Source: Heligmosomoides polygyrus polygyrus
Taxonomy: Eukaryota; Nematoda; Chromadorea; Rhabditida; Heligmosomidae
Assembly (NCBI GenBank): GCA_947396885.1
Contig: OX377204.1
Coordinates: 39,517,975-39,581,974 of the forward strand
DNA length: 64,000 bases
Direction: 5' to 3'
Positions 10,729 through 22,515 of this stretch are shown here, in pieces (within the stretch, counting starts at the first letter, position 1; every line of letters begins with the position of its first letter). A program made the position numbers and the translations under genes. The notes under the pieces are model-generated. The model saw only the letters and a list, made by a program, of their open reading frames with translations. It was not told where the DNA came from and did no database searches.

Positions 10729-13700
10729 GAGTACTGAGCTGCGCCTAGGTGCGACTAAGGCGCCCGTCTGACAGAATCGTCGTGATTGGCGGGGAGCGGT
10801 CCGGCGAGAAGCCCCGCCACCGCCAGGCAGCCTGCCACTCTTCGCAGTGCCCGCCGAGCCTCAATCATACTAACGAAGTACGCCCGAGTTCCGTCAGTCT
10901 GGCGTCTTCTCCGCTTTTTGTGGTGCGCTGCTCCTTCCGAGGGTTTGGGAGGGCCGGCGCGTGATGTCGTCGCGTCTTGCCGTGGTGTGCTGCCCCACGA
11001 GCATCGAAGGTATCTATTAAGGCGGCTGAGCACCGACTAAAGAGGCTGTGTGGCAAAGAAGCACTGGATGGTGTTGGGTATATCAGGAGGAGTGGCCAAC
11101 AGCTCGTCGACTCATGATCACGAAAGCGTTCTGTAATGAAAGGAATTCTGGCCGGAACATCGCTAGACGGGATTTTTGTTCGGCAATCGGTGAACCTCCA
11201 TCAGCTCGTGGTACTCCACAGTCCACCACCTGTCTGATCCTTTCATAAGAACGGTAGCAGAGATGCAGCCCCTTAGAAGCTTCATGATACCTGACTTCAT
11301 TCCACAACGATTTCGAGCTATGCCTTCGAGTTATGCCTGAGCAGTGCCACAACCCTTTGGCAAATATAAAGCAAAGGGGTGGAAGAAGAGCTATTCTCCG
11401 CTTTCGTTTCTCATAATGCTCTTCGACAGCCTACCACACGTACTAGTAGAAGGTAGCTCTGGCATCACTGCCATGTTAGACATCGCTTTAGAGCTATATA
11501 CATCAGCTCAAATTCAATGTGAATAACAACTAAGCCTCTCTTTCTTCTAGGCTAGCGAAATGGGAGCAAATACGGCCAAAAGAATCACAACATCGACTCT
11601 GGCACGGCATGAGTCATGGTAAATCGCAGTGCCCTTTAAACAACCTTTATTTTTTCAAGAGATGGACCGCGGCCTCGGAATGGAAAGGGTTGAGCTATCG
11701 TCTACTTACACTTGGTTTGCATAGTAGTTTCAGGACTTCAATCCTACATAGTAGAAAGCCAGAGCATAACGGAAGGGGCCTTGTCTCCTGTCGGGATCTT
11801 TTTTGTATATGTAACTCGTCTGTTGACTACCCGCTGTATGATTTTCAATACAAGCAGGCCCTTCTCAGATTTCAATTGCTTATTATTCATCGATAAAACA
11901 GGCTCCACGCCACCTCTCAGAAGTAGAGCTAGCGATTTTTAAAAGCTCCATTGAGTTAACCTCTATTTTCCAATGACGTTCTCCATCTAAAATTGGCTTA
12001 CAGCTGACAGTAATAAGCGTACCCACAGCTCCGTGCAACCCAGTCAAACCATGAGCGGCACTGGCGTACTTCATGTTTTGCACACCGGATAGCTATTGAG
12101 CCCGAGTAACTCAGTGACTAGGAGGTGATGACCTTCTATCGCAGCCTTCCCTCAAACGCAGCTTCCAAATAACGTCTCAAAATAGGTGCTTGAAACGATG
12201 GAATTCACTAGGGAATCGTATACATACATGCATGCTGTACGCTGAATGCAAGTACGACTGCGGAACTGTCCCCCACTAGTGGAGCGTAGAGAAATTTTGA
12301 TTTTTAATGATGGAGATGTTGCAGTCAAGGAAGCGTCCTATCGGCACAAAATGTAAGGTGGAATTCTTATCGTTAGTCTGGCATTCAAAAGCAATGCGCT
12401 CGCAGTCAGTACAAGCGCTGAAGTCGCCCACGTTCGTTTTCTTCTAACGAACTTTGCCGTCAGGCTCAATGGGGTGTGTTACAATGTGTGCTCTTTCATG
12501 AGGCGCATCCATTTGTCGCGTATGCCTACATACGACATTGATACCTTGTAAATTATGTATCAGAGAATGCGTGATGAGGTCAAGGCGCTTCGACAGCCTT
12601 CGTGAGTCGATGGTCTTCGGAGGGATTACTGGGAAACGGCGGAACTCAAGTTCACGAGGTCGAGCTTTTCACTCGTACACTCAACAATCAACCAGCGGCA
12701 GAAATCGTTGTACTGCTGCCCGTCAGTCCTCTCTAGGAATGCCCACTAACTTCTTCATCGGCCCCCTCAGTTTGTTGGCATTCAAATTACCTTCTTACTA
12801 TGGATAGAGGTAGAAGGCGAGAGGCATACCGAAGGGGTTGCCAGAGGTCTACATGTTTATTGTCTCTCATGAGTTCTCAACAAAATCAAGCAACGACCTT
12901 CATGATGATGAATGCATGGTAGAAACGCTTGACCGCACTGATGCCAATGGAGAGGTGGAGCACAACTTATGGTGAATTTTTGGGACACTCAAAATTTGTA
13001 CAATAGCATGGCCTAGATCTTTCAGAAGTCAATAGGAAACAGGATCCTGGCTAGGTACTCTGCTGAGTAAGCTGTTTCTACCAGCTGATTCTGGGCGGTC
13101 AGTGCTTTTAAGGTGGTGTCTGAACGACTGTCGCATGTTATGGCTGCATGTTCGTCTTAGGATGACTATTTTCTCTGCTTCTTTCGTATCTTTAAGAGTC
13201 ACATTCTCACAATAAATGCTTATCTGCAATGCATAACGCGCTGAAGAGGCCTTAATGGCAGACTGCAGGAAACGTTTCTCGTGCTTGGTGATCGCAATGT
13301 CTAAGAGAAGCTGAAGTGGGAACACCCAGAGGAAATGAGTCATGAGCTTCGGAGGGTTGCTGATCTTTGTTCTAGTCAGCACCCAAATCTTCCAACACAG
13401 TCACACATAATGCTAAAGTCTTACTTATGCTGCAATGAAAAAATAAGGTGGACCCCTCGTTTTATACTTGCATCAAGGCTTCTTTGTGGCTTTTACCTCT
13501 GTGGTGATTGAGGAATATTTGCGCTCATCATTTCATGAGTGAGATGCATTGTGTTAGACGATGTGACAAACCCTGAACAGCGACCTCTGCCCATCCTCCC
13601 TTGCGTAATCCCAGCGAATCTCCACATAAATATCAGTCATGTTGCCTTTTCCACGTTTGGCAATGACTTATCTTTTCCACCTCTTAATGCGACGAGACGG

Positions 13701-13870
13701 GACGTTGCTCTTCTAAGCTAGTTGACTTGGGAAACTTTAAAGACGACAAATTGTTTGTTCTGCGACTCACGTTGAGGCTGCCTGATATGTGCCAGCGCCG
13801 TCCCGAGGGGATTACCCTGTTCGTCACGTAAGGCCCCGGAACGGTCGTTTGGTATCAAATTAGTTCCAAA
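10729..13870. other. 3.1 kb without recognisable gene
   Basis: The first 300 bases are GC-rich with overlapping short open frames on both strands, typical of composition rather than coding. The remainder is AT-balanced with no named feature. Confidence 0.45.
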
Positions 13871-14048
13871 GGCCAGATTCATCAACGACCTACAGAGATT
13901 TAACGGAGAAATTACAGCCGAAATTCCTGATAACGTCAACGTTTCACCATATCGCCTGTTGATAAGCCGCGTTCATTCGCGTTTTTTCTCCAGGAATTTC
14001 GGCTGCAATTTCTCCGTCAAATCTCTGTAAGTCGTTGATGAATCCGGC
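13871..14048. repeat. 59-bp inverted repeat of the dispersed family
   Basis: The left arm 13871-13930 and right arm 13991-14048 match at all but about five positions. Both carry a TCATCAACGAC.TACAGAGAT core and end in CCGAAATTCCTG. The copy at 2469-2576 includes both the arm and the spacer motif GATAAGCCGCG. A short foldback MITE is likely; the ends are not defined. Confidence 0.8.
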
Positions 14049-14114
14049 CCCAGGACGACGCGTCCGAAGGTGGGAGGCAGAGTCTTGGATTCCTCCATCG
14101 TTCGCGTTCTACAG

Positions 14115-14312
14115 TATTACAGCTAAACATTGAACCAAATGACGTTTCCTACGCAAAAACGCGTTTTTTTCTTCGTCGCATCATCACTACTTTTATCATA
14201 GTGAAAATTTCCGCCCAAGAATTTACCGCTGCATTTAGCATTGCTCATTCTATCATACAGAACGCGATTGTCATTTCAGAGTGCGCAGAAACATGAAAAG
14301 CAGTATTGAAAT
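14115..14312 (+). repeat. diverged inverted copy of the exon-like block at 15126-15406
   Basis: This + strand stretch aligns to the minus strand of 15165-15372. Shared pieces include CTAAACATT.AACCAAATG, ACGCAAAAACGCGTTTTT and CCATTCTATCAT-like sequence. Translated, both give a similar peptide (LNI.PN....AKTRF, then QEF), but this copy has a frame break at the T run near 14170. It is either a duplicated, decayed exon or one arm of a large foldback repeat. Confidence 0.6.
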
Positions 14313-14391
14313 GAATATAATAATACATAATATTTAAATAAATAAATATTGATATTAAATAAATAAAACATAAATATCGAAATAAATATAG

Positions 14392-14460
14392 TAATAGAAT
14401 GCGTGGCGCATCCCAAAGGATATTGACCAGCGCTGTCTTTCATCTTCATCTTTTATTATA
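14392..14460 (+). repeat. SINE 3' tail fragment
   Basis: The piece matches the common SINE tail found elsewhere in the window (AGAATGCGTGGCGCATCCCA, then a TCATCTTCATCTTTTA-type end). Confidence 0.65.
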
Positions 14461-14724
14461 TTTCTATATAGTTCTTTCTTAGTTCAGCTGTTTCCAACTT
14501 TGCTCATTGAATGTGCTGGCGTGAGAAAACAATAAGTGCTTTGTTAACAAAAGCAAGGTTTTTAGATTTTTTTGAGACTTTGTATGGAAGAAAATTTAGG
14601 AGAAAGTTTCCTTTTTAAGGGAGTGAATCTAGAGGTCGTGATGAGCTAGCCTAATCGTCTTTGCTGCGCAGTTTCTCTACATCGTGTCCGGCCACATATC
14701 TACGTTGAATGCTGATTTGCCTTC

Positions 14725-15406
14725 TCAAAATAAGGTCTCTACGTGCAAAGTAGCCTTTGCAGACTGCTTCTCTTTAAATCTTGATGCAGTCCCACTTTGG
14801 AAACTGATTACTCTCTTCCTTTTGATCCAGTTTGGCTTAGAAGTGGAAATCATAATGTATACTTTACTGTCGGAAGAACCAGCGAAATTCGGCATTCTAA
14901 CTAATACGAAATGGTTGTAAAGAAATAGCAAATATAGAAAAAATGCCAGTTTAAGTTGCAAGAAATGCTGCAACTGGAACTATTTTGTGCAAATTTGGCA
15001 TGAAACTATCGCAACGACGCGACTAAGCCTAAAGTTAGCATGATACGCATTTTTTGAAGCGACAGCTTTTAAAATTCAACTGGCTAGTTCATTTCTGCTA
15101 GCGGGCATAAATAAGTGAGACTCACCTGCAAATGTGAGTCATGTCAGAGTCGTTAAGAGCTTGCCTAATTTCGATGAAGCTTTTCAGGGTCCCGACGATC
15201 TGTGAGTGACAGACGCATGTCAAATGATAGAATGGTGATACTAAAGCCTTTATAAATTCTTGTGGGGAAAACTTCGCCTTGAAAAAAGTTATCGTAATGC
15301 GACGCGAAAAACGCGTTTTTGCGTCGCAAATGCCATTTGGTTGAATGTTTAGCGGCGGTACTGTACTGCAGCCTGCTTTGATCCAGAATTCAGTGTGATT
15401 GGATTC
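14725..15406 (-). CDS. possible two-exon gene fragment, product unknown
   Basis: On the minus strand, an acceptor (CATTTCTAGATTTGCAG) opens a 281-nt exon, 15406-15126, which reads without stops from ESNHTEFWIKAGC. It ends ATTTGCAG|GTGAGTC. A second block starts after CTTCCGACAG at 14866 and runs in the matching phase (KVYIMISTSKPNWIKRKR...) to a TGA at 14725. The intron would be 259 bp. Cysteines and an N-glycosylation site (NHT) hint at an extracellular protein, but I recognise no family. The block has a decayed inverted copy at 14115-14312, so it may be part of a repeat. Confidence 0.3.
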
Positions 15407-15411
15407 CTGCA

Positions 15412-16868
15412 AATCTAGAAATGGTGAAAAACTGTTATTTGAGAATAAGTTTTTGAAATCCTGCAACTCCCGCTTCCGCTACGAATCCAACTCGCGTGTC
15501 GCGATCGCCCCTGCTTCCCGGTGGTTCATGAATATCAACCGGGTTGCGGGAAGACGGTATCGGCTACTTTCCCGCTCCCGCGGGCTCATGAATACGGCCA
15601 TAGAATCGAACGGGGTGATGCGTTCCAATTAGGGGTGTGCGTAACTACGACTTACTATTTACGATTTTACGATTCACAGCTATTTTACGATTTACGACAT
15701 TTTAGGTCGTAAATCGTAAATTTTCGTAAAAGTGATCTTTGATAACAACCAACTGGCGACCAATTTTATGTAGACTGGGTTATAAAGATGTACCCACTCT
15801 AATGGTCCCTCTTATAGCTCATTCCCACTTCCCTTTAGAGCTGATTTTTGATGATTTTTTTGATGAATAAAAGGAAGTGGAAGCAGTTTCTTAGAGGAGA
15901 GACGAGTATTCTAGCTCCACGTCCTGTTTGGTAATAATGTCGAGTCACTCTGTTTGAAACAGATACATGCTAACCTCCTGGAAAGGATAACCCACTAATG
16001 TCTCGGTATATGTCGCGAAGACGGGCAGCATTGTGAGGTGGGAACGCCCCATCCAATCAAACCGCATTGAATCGGCATGTCATTCAGAAAGGGTGCGTAC
16101 AGTCGGTATCCTGATCGGCTGGGATACGTTCGGTCTGTACTCTGTTTATTATTGGCTGGCGTGCTCCCAATGCTGCTCACCTTCGCGACATGTATCAGTG
16201 TTTCTATCGGTTTGCATTGTGCTTTATAGGGCTGAGCAAATAAAAAGTGCGACAAAATCGAGCGCGTAGCTTTCCAAGAAAAGGTCGAACTGGTCTTGAC
16301 AGTTTTGATTTCCACTTCTGGTGGCGTGAGCGTTGCAAATCACGGAGAAATTATCTATCAGCTGCTTTCTATTATGGGTGAAGGGACGGCCGAAAAATGA
16401 CGTAAGACATGAGAGTAGAAGTTAGATAAGCGAATACATGAACTAGTTGAACGAGGTGGAGCTGGGGTAATCAATCATTTGCAAGCAATTTTCCTCGGCT
16501 TCATTCGAAAGTTAACGATTTGCCGTTTATGCCCCTTTATTTGCTGGCAGCAGGTCAGATAACCGCTGTACACCAGGAATGTATCTTAAAACGGGTAAGT
16601 TAGATCAGCCAGACCTCGGAGTTCCTTTCCTTGCTTAGTTCTGTGCTCAGAAACAGTGTTTATTTTAGTGTTCCACGACTATGGTCTCATAATGGAGCGG
16701 GCACCAGCCCGCTTGGTACCGAAAGCCGTAACTGTACTGGGAGAATCCATATCTCTACGGTAAAAATGCGAGAATAAAACGTCAAAGCAACATTCAGCCC
16801 TAAAAGTGTAAATTATTTAATCAAAGGTTTCGGAAAATGTACATTTCAGTAAATGAAAGCACTAACAT
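15412..16868. other. stretch without recognisable gene
   Basis: It contains two short self-complementary features: an AT-rich one near 15660-15730 built on TTTACGAT/ATCGTAAA, and AGCGGGCACCAGCCCGCT near 16696-16713. Nothing else is recognised. Confidence 0.5.
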
Positions 16869-16885
16869 AAAACAATCTGGCTAGA

Positions 16886-17108
16886 AATGATGTTTTTCAT
16901 TTTTGCTTAAGCTTAGAGCGCTAGGAAGATATCGTGGATGTTATGTTCGATCAAACAGCGCTGGTGGTGCAAGGCGAACATCGCTGCCCGGAAAGCAGAA
17001 GATGCGGGTTCGAGTCCCGCCTGGCGCAAGAGTTTTGATCGCAACTAAACATCCTCCTAACAGCTTGTATCTTCTATAACAGCCGCTCTAGGCTTAAGCA
17101 AAAATGAA
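16886..17108 (+). mobile_element. tRNA-like foldback element with long target duplication
   Basis: The outer arms are inverted copies (TTTTTCATTTTTGCTTAAGC at the left, its complement at the right). The interior has a perfect T-arm (GCGGGTTCGAGTCCCGC, about 17011-17027), an anticodon-like stem-loop (CTGC CCGGAAA GCAG) and a wobble-containing 7-bp acceptor-like stem. The D-arm is not convincing. The flanks repeat ACAATCTGGCTAGA (16872-16885 and 17111-17125), a target duplication of 14 bp or more. A second copy lies near 59735. I read it as a tRNA-derived mobile repeat, not a functional tRNA. Confidence 0.65.
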
Positions 17109-17125
17109 AAACAATCTGGCTAGAC

Positions 17126-20110
17126 TTTGTTATACCCGCATTGAATACACACATACACACGTGCGGTCCAATCGTAGCGTCGGTAGGCCTTTCTTATACT
17201 CAACAACTAACGAAAATATTTAAAAAAATCCCAAAACATGGACACTGCTTGAAAACTGTCTTCAGTAAGTGCCTGTTTCACTTAATGAATGACGGAGAGG
17301 TCTAATTCCTCGTATTCTGAACACTGCTAAACATCGTAAGCGGCGCGATTGGTCGAGGGTTCATGCGATTCACTCCGGCCGTCTGGACGATAAGCGACGC
17401 GATCAATCAGTTTGGCCTCAATGCATAGCCATCGCGTCGCTCAGCGTCGAAGTACAGACGAGGCCCCACTGCGGTGGGAGCATCGTCTCGGACCATGCCG
17501 CTTCGCGTCTCGCAAATGTAGCCGCAGTTCTCGGCCGAAAACTGCGACTACATGAACTTAACCATAAACGCTTGACAATTGCTCTCGCTGAGGGATGTGA
17601 TCGACGTCTAAAGCCTTCGAAAACTCGTCCACACCTATTTTATGTACGTTCAAAGGCAAGTTAATTTCCATTGGTTATGAATGTTTTGGGAGCTGCTGAA
17701 ATCAGTACACTTGAGCAGGTTCATCGAAAATGCTTCATCTTGCTGTGCTCATTTGGACTTTCTCAAATCCTAGGAACGTTCAATTTGTTTCGCACAATCC
17801 AACTGTTCCTCACATAATTACGAAGCATACGATACAGCCATCAATATCCATCTATAGCTGAAGGGAAACGAATTGTGACAGGTCAGTCTTTTTCTCAAAT
17901 TGAAAGGCTTGAGGGCACTTTCGCTCGTTGCCGAGTCCTTGGCGCAGGCAAAGCCTACAAATGCCGAAACATTTGTCGTCCACTGGGGACAACCGCTGTG
18001 TGTTCTTTAGCTTCAGCAAAGCTCGCTCTCTGTCCCTCGCCTGACGGTTCCGATGAGAACGAGGGAAGGCGGACGAAGGAGGGGGGGGGGGGGGGGCAGC
18101 AGGAGTCGGAAAGTGAATTATGCTGAGCAAGATGCGCGGCGCTCTGAGGTGGATATAGTTAAGAGGTGCCAAATCGAATTGCCCCGAAAACGCGCTCCAA
18201 ACTGTGGGGAGAGAATTGTTTGCCGGAGAGGGAGCGCTGGCAGCGTGCAGCCTGTTCGAGGTCCCCGGATATCGGAACATCGCCGGCCGGAGCTATTGCG
18301 TATGAGTGCGGGCATATCCCCTTACGAATTCACATTCCTTCGGGCCGCCGCTGTTTGCATTTCGCCCAAAACGGTCCTGAACAGCACTTCGAATTTGTCG
18401 CGAGAAAAACTCGCTGAAAATGAGGTAGGCCACGAAGCGGAGACCACTACCGACAGCGTGAACCGCTTGAGCTAGGTCGAGCGCACTGGCCTCTTCCGCT
18501 GTCAGGCCAGTCTCAGCAGATGCGTCCTCCAAAAGCCCGTAACGCTATTGCTCGAAAAAAGCGTGCTCCTCTTTCTGCTGCCCCATAACGCAATTCCTGA
18601 GAGCCATTCCTTCCATTCAGAAAGGATCACTGCAGCGTCCCTTCTCAACATGCAACACCCAACACAGAAGAAATATATGCACCTCGATCCACGTTCGCTA
18701 CACTCTTCCCAATGTTCGCTCGTGACAACCGAAAAAGGACACTTGACGGATTCCATATCCTCAGCGGCAATGCAGGCATTTAAGCATGTGGTGATGATTT
18801 AGGAAACTCGTCCTTCTAGCCGAGATCTGGATCACGAACTGCAAGTCTTTAGAGCACATGCGTCTAGAAGTTCTGTTCCTCTTGTCTAAGCCCATCTATC
18901 TATGTGTGTAGAGATTCGATTCCTCGGTTATTCCATTAAGGATAGTCTTTGCCAGACCCTACATAGTTGAGGGACTTGCACGAGGTTGTCACAACTCGTC
19001 AGTAGATTTGGCCAAGCTTTACTGAAGTGGAATAAGTGCTGCATCCACAAGGGCTTTCCTTTCCCCTGTTGGCGACCCTGAATTACTTCAGATATCGGTA
19101 GGCCAACAGGTTCTACATAGTACTCCTGAATCCTAACATACAATACAAAGGCAAAACAGCGTCTGCTTTTTATGCTGTCGGAAGGCGGATATCATTCCTC
19201 GTCCAAGAAACAGCATTCCCACCTTGATGCCTGAATGCGCTCCCGTGCCACAATCGCAAACGGGAAGGAAAATGGATGGTCGTGAAAAAAACGACGAACA
19301 TGCTTCTTCACTGTGCGTTCACTGCCACGTCCTAGGATATAATCTTGTCTTCCGAAGTGAGAAATATGGAAGCGCTTTTGCCGATACTGATTTGTTGGAA
19401 ATATTTATCCACACTGAACGATCAATAAAAAGTCGATAGAGCTTACCCAAGTATTCTACAAGTGCTCTATTCATGCTATGAATTTACGCTAATGGGCGCT
19501 AGATGTTCGAATGAGCTTTATGAGCTGCTTCCAGGGTGTGCGAGAATAGTAGGGTTCCTGCGCGCTCTTTCTCCTTGTTTGGGGAAAAGTCTCCAGTCTC
19601 ATTTTCCCTATAGTCTCCATTTGTGCCGAGAAGGAAGAGTGTAGAAGGAATAGGAAGGAAAAGTGCAAGCGCGAGTCATCAGAAAATCACCGTCTTTTCG
19701 TTCTACGTCTGGTGTTCGCAAGGGGATGGACCTTGGATCGATCCAAGGTGTACGAGGGGGCATGCTCCTCCATCCGTCGGTCCACGTCCGTCCTACTATG
19801 GCTGATTGTGAGTTAAACAGAACCGGAATGATATCGGACTTCGAAACACTAGTGCTCATGTCATTCTTCGCTCTCAGTAATTTGTCACGAAGGATAGACG
19901 GAACGGTGGCTTCCCTTCACTCTGAATCGGTCCAGCAAGCGCAATAATTGCATTCGCTTGAATCTCGCCAGAAATTTCACGATGTTCAAAGTAATTTCTG
20001 GCACCCTCCTAATTTGTTCAAAATTCTTTCATGTTTTCGAATCCAAAGCTAGTGATGGCCTGGCGAGAATTAGAAGGATTAGATCAAGCTAATGCCTTAA
20101 TAGTCATGAC
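17126..20110. other. 3 kb without recognisable gene
   Basis: It holds a 36-bp near-perfect palindrome at 17517-17552 (arms TGTAG.CGCAGTT), a run of 16 G at 18081-18096 inside a GC-rich patch (18000-18540), and a perfect 20-bp palindrome at 19730-19749 (ACCTTGGATCGATCCAAGGT). The open frames in the GC-rich patch overlap on both strands and show no family. Confidence 0.45.
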
Positions 20111-20737
20111 ATAAATCTTCTTCTTTTTCTGGGTTTGTCCGCGGCGGGATGGTGTCATGACGGAACCTTTCCCAATCCAGCGCTAGATCAGTGCGACTCA
20201 GCTTCTTTCACGTACGTTTGTAACGTATCAGACCAGCGCTGTCCCGGGCGCCCTCTAAGCCCGGATCTTCATATTCCCGAAGCTAAGGCCTGTCTTGCAG
20301 CCACTGTTTTCCTCTCCACGTAGAACGTGGCAGTCCGCTATTGGCGCGACACCGAGCTTCTGCAAAGGCCTCGTTTCGGATACGGTCCTTGCGTGTGACT
20401 CCAACCGCCCAGCGCAGCATCTTTATCTATCTCCATTCCTGGCATCTTACTTTTAATGAAACTGGACCTGGCCACGTCCGTCGTAAGATTCTCGGTCTTC
20501 TTTACGTTCAATTTTAGTCCAAATCGTTCTAGACGATCACATGAAGATTGCTCCTCTCGCACGAGTTCACCTTTATCTTTCACCAGTCGTTCGGCGGCCT
20601 AGCGGCCGCCTACGACTGGTTGGGGGCTTCGACCCCAAACCCCGAGAATAGGACGCCATGGCCGCTACGGGTTTCCTATTCTTCCCTAGGCCTTCTGACC
20701 ATTATGTTAATCGAGACGGATCGGCTGATCTTCCTCA

Positions 20738-20945
20738 ACGTGATCCTTAAAAATCGATAATATCGATCGATATCGATTGGTCGACTTCAGATTCGTGTTC
20801 AGCGACCTCGATTACCCCCAGGGCCGAAGTTTCGTGCCGGTTGAACGTGATCCTCAAAAAATCGATAATATCGATCGATATCGATTGTTCGACTTCAGAT
20901 TCGTGTTCAGCGACCTCGATTGCCCCAGGCCTGAAGTTTGTACTG
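20738..20945. repeat. 108-bp tandem duplication with ATCGAT-rich palindrome
   Basis: Two units, offset by 108 bp, share ATCGATAATATCGATCGATA, then GACTTCAGATTCGTGTTCAG and CGACCTCGATT. A related ATCGATAATGTCGATCGATA word occurs at 51524-51545, next to another Helitron-like element. Confidence 0.85.
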
Positions 20946-21365
20946 CCGACGTGTTCGGCACGTCTACGGCTCGCCATGCACGGTCGCCGACGTGTTGGGC
21001 ACGTCTACGGCTCGCCATGCACGGTCGCCGACGTGTTGGGCACGTCTACGGCTCGCCATGCACGGTTGTCGACGTGTTCGGCACGTCTACGGCTCGCCAT
21101 GCATGGTTGCCGACGTGTTGGGCACGTCTGCGGCTCGCCATGCACGGTTGCCGACGTGTTCGGCACGTCTGCGGCTCGCCATGCACGGTCGCCGACGTGT
21201 TCGGCACGCCTGCGGCTCGCCATGCACGGTCGCCGACGTGTTCGGCACGTCTACGGCTCGCCATGCACGGTCGCCGACGTGTTCGGCACGTCTACGGCTC
21301 GCCATGCACGGTCGCCGACGTGTTCGACACGTCTACGGCTCGCCATGCACGGTTGCCGAGGTGTT
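20944..21365. repeat. 41-bp minisatellite, about 10 units
   Basis: The unit contains GCCGACGTGTTCGGCACGTC followed by TACGGCTCGCCATGCACGGT. Units differ by single substitutions. Because 41 is not a multiple of 3 and the unit lacks stops, all three forward frames and some reverse frames stay open, giving spurious proteins of 150-210 residues. Confidence 0.97.
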
Positions 21366-22515
21366 CGGTTGCCGCGCCCCAACTCAGGTGTGACGGACGG
21401 ACAGTGTGACACACGCACGCACACACACACGCTTGCTGCTTTATATATAGTAGGATAGGTGAGCATTATGTCAGCATAAAACAACCAAACGGACTGGTTT
21501 CTAATCTTATCTAGCGCGACAAGAAAGGCATGGCATTCAGCTCGACAGCAAAGAGGAGTGGAGAGAGTGGTGAGCCCTCGTGTACCTCGACGGAGGTGGG
21601 AAACTCCATCGAGGTGCCTGCTGCAGCTTGAACTCGACTCTTTAGAGAAGAGTAGAGAATTCGCATCCACTATATTCAGGAACTCCATGATCTCGCAAGG
21701 TGTACGTACCATATCACTTCACGAGGTGCGCGGTCAAAGGCCTTTTCCAAGTCGAGGAAGGCGATATGCACCGGCTTCTGTTTCTCGCGGTGCTTTTCTA
21801 ACAGTAGGCAGGTGCCTTGCATGGCATCAATGGTGCCACAGCAAGCTTACGAAGCCACACTGATGGCTGGAAAGTTGGACAATGTCATCGACAGCTCGCT
21901 GAAAGGCCTTCATGCCGTGCGAAAACGAGCAAGTCGGACGATAACTGGGGCATTCTGCAGGACTGCCCTTCTTTCTAGTCGGAGTCGTAGCACTTTGGCG
22001 CGAACACTCAGGCAGTTACTTCTGCGCAACAACCTGATTAAAGAGCATCGAAACCACTCAGAGGGGGAACCAAAACGTTGACTTCCACAAATCATCCGCC
22101 ACATCGGCCGAGCTTAGCCGCTTTGTCTCGCCTCGTTTTCTTCATAGCTGCTTCAACCTCCCCACGGTGATCTTGTTGACGGGACCATAGGTTGGAGCTA
22201 TTGAAGGGATGGCCTGATGGGGAAATTCTACTGTGGAGATTTTCTCAATATGATCGCGTCAACGCTTCAATTCCCTCTTGCGGTCCATGGCCGTCCTCAT
22301 TACTGATGCCGAAGAACTTCTCGATATCCTCGGTCAATCGACGGCGATTCTTAGCAAGACGGGCAGGGATACCGCTCACCATCCCTGTCTCGTGATTCTC
22401 GTTGACATCTCCAAAATGAAATAATGGGTTGCTTTTGCAACAACCACCGTGTTCTTTCCAGATTTCTTCGCTTCTTGGTACTTGCGTCAGTTAACGGCAG
22501 TCCTTTCGCCAAAAA

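Larger units (their letters stand above)
20583..21455 (-). mobile_element. Helitron-like element carrying a minisatellite
   Basis: Read on the minus strand it starts TCCTACTATATATAAAGCAG, directly after a host A. It ends in a strong hairpin (arms CCAGTCGT.GGCGGCC) whose last bases are CTGG, followed by a host T. 5'-TC, CTRR-3', a 3' hairpin and A/T insertion without duplication are Helitron hallmarks. Here the hairpin runs into the terminus instead of lying about 10 bp inside, so the subclass is uncertain. It encodes no helicase. Removing it restores continuity of the surrounding LINE within a few bases. Confidence 0.65.

Noticed and set aside
16960..17032. Functional tRNA-Ser(GGA) gene
   Set aside because: The T-arm is perfect and an anticodon-like loop exists, but the D-arm does not fold, position 33 is not T, a long variable arm expected for tRNA-Ser is missing, and the sequence is part of a repeated foldback.
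20777..21458. Overlapping open frames of 151-210 codons on the + strand and 72-codon frames on the minus strand
   Set aside because: They are products of the stop-free 41-bp minisatellite and read its unit in several frames. They are not genes.
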